Source: JAIVGZ01 sp964552205
GTDB taxonomy: Bacteria > Pseudomonadota > Gammaproteobacteria > Natronospirales > JAIVGZ01
Length of the DNA stretch: 64,000 nt
Assembly (NCBI GenBank): GCA_964552205.1
Contig: CAZKFT010000007.1
Span: 1-64,000 of the forward strand
Direction: 5' to 3'
A model generated the notes under the pieces. The model worked only from the letters and a program-made list of their open reading frames with translations. It had not been told where the DNA came from and searched no databases. Shown in pieces: positions 59,881 to 64,000 of this stretch (the first letter of the stretch is position 1; each line of letters starts with the position of its first letter). The position numbers were made by a program, and so were the translations under genes.

Positions 59881-59971
59881 CTTTCAAGAAGATCTACTTT
59901 TCTTGACAATAAAAAATTTCACCTGCGTGCGCAGAAGATTCAAAAGTTAAAAACTCTCACAAACCTTTACA

Positions 59972-60271
59972 ATGGAAGTAACGAACATGAATGAATCTCA
60001 TTTCGGTAGACCTCGAAATGTTTGTGTCGAGTGTTTTGTGGATCTAGGTGATTCTCCTGAGCAGCTGTGTGGCAAGTATGAATGTGAGCAATACCATCGC
60101 TTGCAAATACGAGAATGGACGTGCGAGCAAGTCAATGTGTGGCTGCTGTGTCTTGGCATTCAACCTCGTTGTCCTATGGATGGTGTAGATCTCCTTCGAT
60201 TCACTCGGCAAGACTTTTGGTCGGCTGGCTATACACTGAAGGAAACAGAGATCGTTCTGAAGCGACTGTAA
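59972..60271 (+). CDS. Zinc-knuckle/SAM domain protein, 99 aa
   Basis: Residues 15-45 carry CVEC...CGKYEC, a small zinc site. Residues 48-99 (REWTCEQVNVWLLCLGI...MDGVDLLRFTRQDFWSAGYT) fit a SAM domain (W...V..WL...G.DLL..T..D...G). SAM domains form homo- and hetero-oligomers, so the LOV-SAM-SAM protein at 44465 is a possible partner. The zinc part is less sure. Confidence 0.65.
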   Translation: MEVTNMNESHFGRPRNVCVECFVDLGDSPEQLCGKYECEQYHRLQIREWTCEQVNVWLLCLGIQPRCPMDGVDLLRFTRQDFWSAGYTLKETEIVLKRL

Positions 60272-60276
60272 TCTAT

Positions 60277-62680
60277 TTATTGTTTCAATACATAAAAGTA
60301 AATACGAGCTCCCTTATTGAGGAGGAAGCATTGATCCTGAGGTGTTTTTGATGTTGCTGCTTTCAATTGATCATTGTCGACACAAAAAGCTATCATTCCT
60401 CCCAATCTCAGCCAATCAAACTCTTTGACAGCACATGGCGGACGAGAGTCATTTTTTTTTCTTTGGCACCATGTGTTGTAAAGATACCGTTTTCCACGAA
60501 TCGTGATTCCAGCGATAGCAGTGCCAGAAAGGTCACATTGATCCGTTTTTTGAAAGTTGCTATATTTAAAGGCATCAAGTCTGTATGTTCTTTGTTGAAT
60601 CGTTATTTCTTCATCAGGAACTTTTTCAAGTCTTCCTAGGATACGAATTTCCACGCCATCCAGATTTGCAGTGCTACTACTAAAATTAATAGGGTAATCG
60701 ACACACAAAAGAAGAATCTTTGCAGTGTTTAATGAGGAGGCTTCTGCGTATAAGTTGCTGGTCTGTGAGTTGTAGTAGCCGATTGCAATCTCTTTTTTCA
60801 GGCTTAACTTGTCGATAAAATCAAAAATGGGAAATGTGGTAGTATTTTCGTCAAGTTTAATGCCTAGTTTTTTCATGATTTGAGTAGTGCTTTCGGATTT
60901 TGTACTTTTGTTTGTTTGGATCTGAAGCAAATTGATGAAATATTCGTATCGAGATTGATTTGACCATTTTGTGACAGCATTATCGATGAAAAACTTTTTC
61001 ATTTTTTCACTAAAAAAGAAAATCATCATAAGGGCATCAAACCAACAGAAATTGCCGCCAGGATTCACCTTGATCCAGCCTTTTTCCAACTTTGTTATGA
61101 CATCACCATAAAACATTTCGATATAGTCTTGTAATTGTCGAACCTCTTCATCACCAAGACTTTGTGAATTGGGCACATAAATAATGTCTTTTTCCTTTTT
61201 TTTAGGATCACCAAGCACCACAAACTTGACACTTTTGCTAGAGTGCACCCATATAGGATTAGTTCTACATGAATCAATAATCGCATTTGTTTTGGGTGAA
61301 TCCATCAAGAAAATAAAAGTAGGATACTCGAAAGACTGTTTGTCTTGACACACCTCTGTATTGATAGCCTTGAATTGAATCTGATTAAAAGTAGTTTCCA
61401 TTGATTTCAAGAACGTTTTTCCATATGACTCTTTTGCTTTTGATGTGGATGTGAGATCATAGTAATAGACGATTGGCTTGTTCTTTTCTGCTTCTTGGCG
61501 TAAACGCTCGTCTGTTTCTTTTTTCGCTTCTTCGATTGTTTCTTTAAGAATTTCTTCGTCTGTTTTTGGTTGCTGGCTTTGTTGATTTTTTAATAAATCT
61601 TCGATCAGCTGCCATTCTTGAACTGGAGAAGTCTCAGTTCTTCGAGTGTACAGATTTTTATAGGTCTCGAATGAGAATTTTCCATCTCGAACATGTCGGA
61701 GAATCGTAGCAGTATCAGAGTCTTCCAAAAAGTGCATTCGGACAATGTTTTTTTCTTCCTCAGACAATGCAGTTTTGTCTAGGAACCTGTTGAGATGGTC
61801 TGCATTTTGATTGCTCTTGGTATAAATGGTAGCTATTGCATTCCATGAATTAGTGTCTTTAATGTATGATTCTTTGTCATTCTTTTTTTCAAAATATGTC
61901 AGGGAATCGTCAACCGACGGATTCGGGATAGACTGATATAATATTTGTTTTGTAGATTCTTTCAGTCTTTTTCTTTCTTCTTCTTCCAGTCTTTGTCTTT
62001 CCTCTTCCAGTCGCTTTTTTTCTTCCTCTTCCAGTCTTTGTCTTTCCTCTGCTTCCAGTCTTTGTCTTTCCTCTGCTTCCAGTCTTTGTCTTTCCTCTNN
62101 NNNNNNNNNNNNNNNNNNNNNNNNNNNNNNNNNNNNNNNNNNNNNNNNNNNNNNNNNNNNNNNNNNNNNNNNNNNNNNNNNNNNNNNNNNNNNNNNNNTC
62201 TTCCTCTTCAAGCCTTTTCTGTTCTTCCTCTTCCAGTCTCTTCTTTTCTTCCTCTTCGAGCCTCTTCTTTTCTTCTTCCAGTCTTTTCTTTTCTTCCTCT
62301 TCAAGCCTTTTCTGTTCTTCCTCTTCGAGCCTCTTCTTTTCTTCCTCGAGTTTCTTCTTTTCTTCCTCTTCTTCAAGTCTCTTTTTTTCTTCCTGTTCCA
62401 GTCTCTTTTTTTCTTCTTTCAGTTTTTTCTTTTCTTCTTTGACAACCAGTTTCTTCTCGGGCTCTTCTTTTTTCTTTGCTTTTTCCTTTTTGCTTGCTGC
62501 AGATTCGACAGCTGTTTTTTTGCTAAACAGGGTGCCCAAGGGAGCGGCAGGAATCGCCCTTGATGAAACCGGAAGAGCGAGTTTCCATTCTCGATACACT
62601 TCGCGTTGCAGCTCTCTTTCTTTCTCTGCAAAACCCGAGATACCGAGAAGGGGTGATAACGAAATATCAAAGAATGACAT
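60277..62680 (-). CDS. Charged-repeat protein with protease-like domain lacking the His (gap inside)
   Basis: One gene split by an unresolved gap. The N-terminus (MSFFDISLSPLLGISGFAEK) leads into a long (E)KKRLEEE coiled-coil/single-helix repeat (about 150 or more residues), then a C-terminal region paralogous to 32523. The cysteine motif is kept (NPGGNFCWFDALMMIFFFSE). The paralogue's GHAISGVTCDGKRFIYN is here GTAIAGITIRGKRYLYN, so the putative catalytic His is Thr. It has no kinase-like tail. Length after gap filling is unknown; the two sides are in different frames across 100 N. Possibly an inactive decoy. Confidence 0.65.
62099..62198. other. Assembly gap inside a tandem repeat
   Basis: 100 N within the KKRLEEE-coding repeat, without the 55-bp duplicated flanks of the other gaps. 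True length and repeat number are unknown. Confidence 0.85.
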
Positions 62681-62725
62681 TTTCTCTTGCTACTCTAATC
62701 AAAAACAAAATAATTTGATACACAT

Positions 62726-63691
62726 TTATTCCGCACAATGTAATAATACACCATTTGCTACTACAGATCCAGACTGTGGTGGTTGGGTCTGTTTTTGCAA
62801 ATAATACGTCGGCTTATTATAAATAACTCGGTTTACCGAAACGACCGTCGAATAATAACTCTTTTTCACCGTCTTTTCGAAATTGGACGCCTTGAAGAGA
62901 AGAGGATTGAAGCGAATCGCATTCAAGTCATGAACAGGAATTGTCAAATAACCAGATTCTACCATACTATATACACCCATCGTTTCCAACATTCGTTGAA
63001 TGTCACTCACAAAATTTTCATTGTCAAAGAGAAAACGAACCGATTGATCCATCCATTGATGTTGAAAAATAACAAAATCCTTGTCCTCCAGTAACGCACA
63101 ATCAAAAAGACCTTCTAAAAAGTTCTTTTTCCACGCAGCAGAAGCAACGCGAGGAATTGTGTGACGTTTCTGAACCAAAGACGCCTGAAAAAAGCAACGG
63201 AAATCAGAGCATTCGGCACACGACTCAACGTGGTCAAAACGAAGCCGCTTCTCAATCTTGGGCATCGCAGCATTTTCAACGTGAGCAATATATAACGAAG
63301 TTTTGGTGTCTTTTGGAATATCGCACAAATAGGAAAGATAGCCAAGAGTGTACGCATCCTCCTCTTCCTCAAACGACATTTCCACAGTGTCAGTATCAGG
63401 GTAGGTATAGTTCTTGAATAGAGACATTCCCTCTACTAGATCGGATGTCCTCACCAAACGATTCCGTCGTGAAGGCACGTCAAAGATAATCCACTTTTGA
63501 TTCGATGTACAGATAACACTTCTTCCGTCGCTTAATGCCACTTCAAATACAGGTTTGGTTCTTGGTGAGCACTTTACTTTGGCAGGCATCCACGCACGTC
63601 CATCCCACACCACACATCGCTTATTCGATAAATCTCGAATCGGAAAATACCCAAGATGAGTCAAAACACGTGTGCTTTCGTGGAAGGACAT
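62726..63691 (-). CDS. Free-standing intein-like (Hint) protein with degenerate LAGLIDADG part, 321 aa
   Basis: It begins right at an intein-type block A (STRVLTHLGYFPIRDL), then block B-like VALSDGRSVICTSNQKW, and ends with blocks F/G (TVVSVNRVIYNKPTYYL...VVANGVLLHCAE). In between are DAYTLGYLSYLCD and NFLEGLFDCALLEDKDFV, degenerate versions of the two LAGLIDADG motifs, with the key Asp changed. There are almost no exteins: Met-Ser at the front and CAE at the back, with no Asn before the last Cys. A domesticated or dying intein, or a Hedgehog-like autoprocessing protein. A TATATAGATAAT stretch is upstream. Confidence 0.72.
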   Translation of the reverse strand: MSFHESTRVLTHLGYFPIRDLSNKRCVVWDGRAWMPAKVKCSPRTKPVFEVALSDGRSVICTSNQKWIIFDVPSRRNRLVRTSDLVEGMSLFKNYTYPDTDTVEMSFEEEEDAYTLGYLSYLCDIPKDTKTSLYIAHVENAAMPKIEKRLRFDHVESCAECSDFRCFFQASLVQKRHTIPRVASAAWKKNFLEGLFDCALLEDKDFVIFQHQWMDQSVRFLFDNENFVSDIQRMLETMGVYSMVESGYLTIPVHDLNAIRFNPLLFKASNFEKTVKKSYYSTVVSVNRVIYNKPTYYLQKQTQPPQSGSVVANGVLLHCAE

Positions 63692-63797
63692 TGCTGCTCA
63701 ATTATTATCTATATAATCAAGATGCGATTTATCATTCACACAACACACCACACTGACAAAATTTGATTCTTAAAAACGAGAAAAATATGTATTCACA

Positions 63798-64000
63798 TCA
63801 GCATTTCTTCAAAAGGAGAAAACCAATAGGCCCAGTCTTGAATTCTTCCGCTATTTCGGACAAGAGGCGGTTAGTAAAGTAACGAACAATATCTTCTGAA
63901 TAGGGCGATTGTAACTTGTAGGCCTCGTCATCATTCATTAATTTTCTCCATGTAAGTTTGTATGGTTGAAGAGAAAGATCTTGATCCCATGAGATGGGAG
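63798..64000 (-). CDS. C-terminal end of an unrecognised protein (partial)
   Basis: Runs off the window edge. It reads WDQDLSLQPYKLTWRKLMND, then SPYSEDIVRYFTNRLLSEIA and TGPIGFLLLKKC before TGA. Helical, no motif recognised. The frame is open throughout and matches local gene style. Confidence 0.55.
   Translation of the reverse strand, partial: PISWDQDLSLQPYKLTWRKLMNDDEAYKLQSPYSEDIVRYFTNRLLSEIAEEFKTGPIGFLLLKKC

Noticed and set aside
61945..62442. Plus-strand Phe/Leu/Ser-rich frame that looks like a membrane protein
   Set aside because: It is the antisense translation of the EEEKKRLEEE repeat, a low-complexity artefact.
1..64000. tRNA or rRNA genes
   Set aside because: I saw no T-loop/anticodon arm combination or rRNA-like stretch while reading both strands. 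A covariance-model search would be decisive.
1..64000. The scaffold being ordinary protist chromosomal DNA
   Set aside because: Gene density, very short spacers, dispersed shared promoter palindrome, viral-style paralogue families and mostly intronless genes fit a large DNA virus better. Tiny introns and H3 keep the alternative open, and no viral hallmark gene is in this window to settle it.

Overview
The window reads as a compact double-stranded DNA virus genome of the giant-virus (nucleocytoplasmic large DNA virus) type, most likely a scaffold assembled from a metagenome. About 75 genes lie on both strands with very short spacers. There are large paralogous families (WD40, F-box, MYND), single-copy eukaryote-like genes (histone H3, TARG1-type macro domain, SprT-like protease) and membrane-anchored secreted-type enzymes. 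No capsid, DNA polymerase or packaging ATPase gene is present here, so I do not assign a family. Four runs of 100 N interrupt the sequence. Three of them are flanked by identical 55-bp copies, which looks like an unresolved k-mer overlap; removing 155 bp restores each reading frame.

Layout. 1-9.6 kb: WD40 genes, a WD40 gene remnant, a membrane coiled-coil protein, a frameshifted small gene and a membrane-anchored lectin-like protein. 9.6-16.6 kb: mostly unrecognised genes, then an F-box protein, a zinc-binding coiled-coil protein and a RING protein with repeats resembling the RNA polymerase II tail. 16.6-28.5 kb: four WD40 proteins, an intron-bearing F-box/LRR/ankyrin gene, a SprT-like protease, a second lectin-like protein and a metallophosphoesterase. 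28.5-43.6 kb: zinc-finger and MYND proteins, an F-box protein, a 1001-residue cysteine-protease/pseudokinase-like protein, a 1422-residue delta-60 repeat protein and a degenerate SET-like protein. 43.7-53.4 kb: an intron-bearing LOV-SAM-SAM photoreceptor, an F-box protein, a membrane-anchored GH19 chitinase, a third lectin-like protein, a MEMO-AMMECR1 fusion and a second delta-60 protein. 53.5-64 kb: macro-domain hydrolase, intron-bearing HARE-HTH protein, histone H3, thermonuclease-like protein, SAM protein, a second cysteine-protease-like protein with a long charged repeat, and a free-standing intein-like (Hint) protein.

Three observations cut across the genes. (1) At least six tiny GT-AG introns (32-41 nt) in three unrelated genes each restore an exact domain consensus when removed. 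(2) A palindromic element built on CCCGGTCATGACCGGG occurs about 15 times, nearly always between divergent genes and mostly 45-80 bp from the start codons, so it is probably a bidirectional promoter. A different TCGCGC...TTATA-type element sits in two WD40 divergent spacers. (3) Most stop codons are embedded in AATAAA, and convergent genes often share an AATAAA/TTTATT palindrome, suggesting a combined stop and 3'-end signal.

Functionally the content points to host ubiquitin and signalling control (F-box, WD40, RING and protease-like proteins), chromatin and ADP-ribose metabolism (H3, SET-like, macro, HARE-HTH), surface or particle proteins (lectin-like, chitinase, delta-60) and possible light sensing (LOV).
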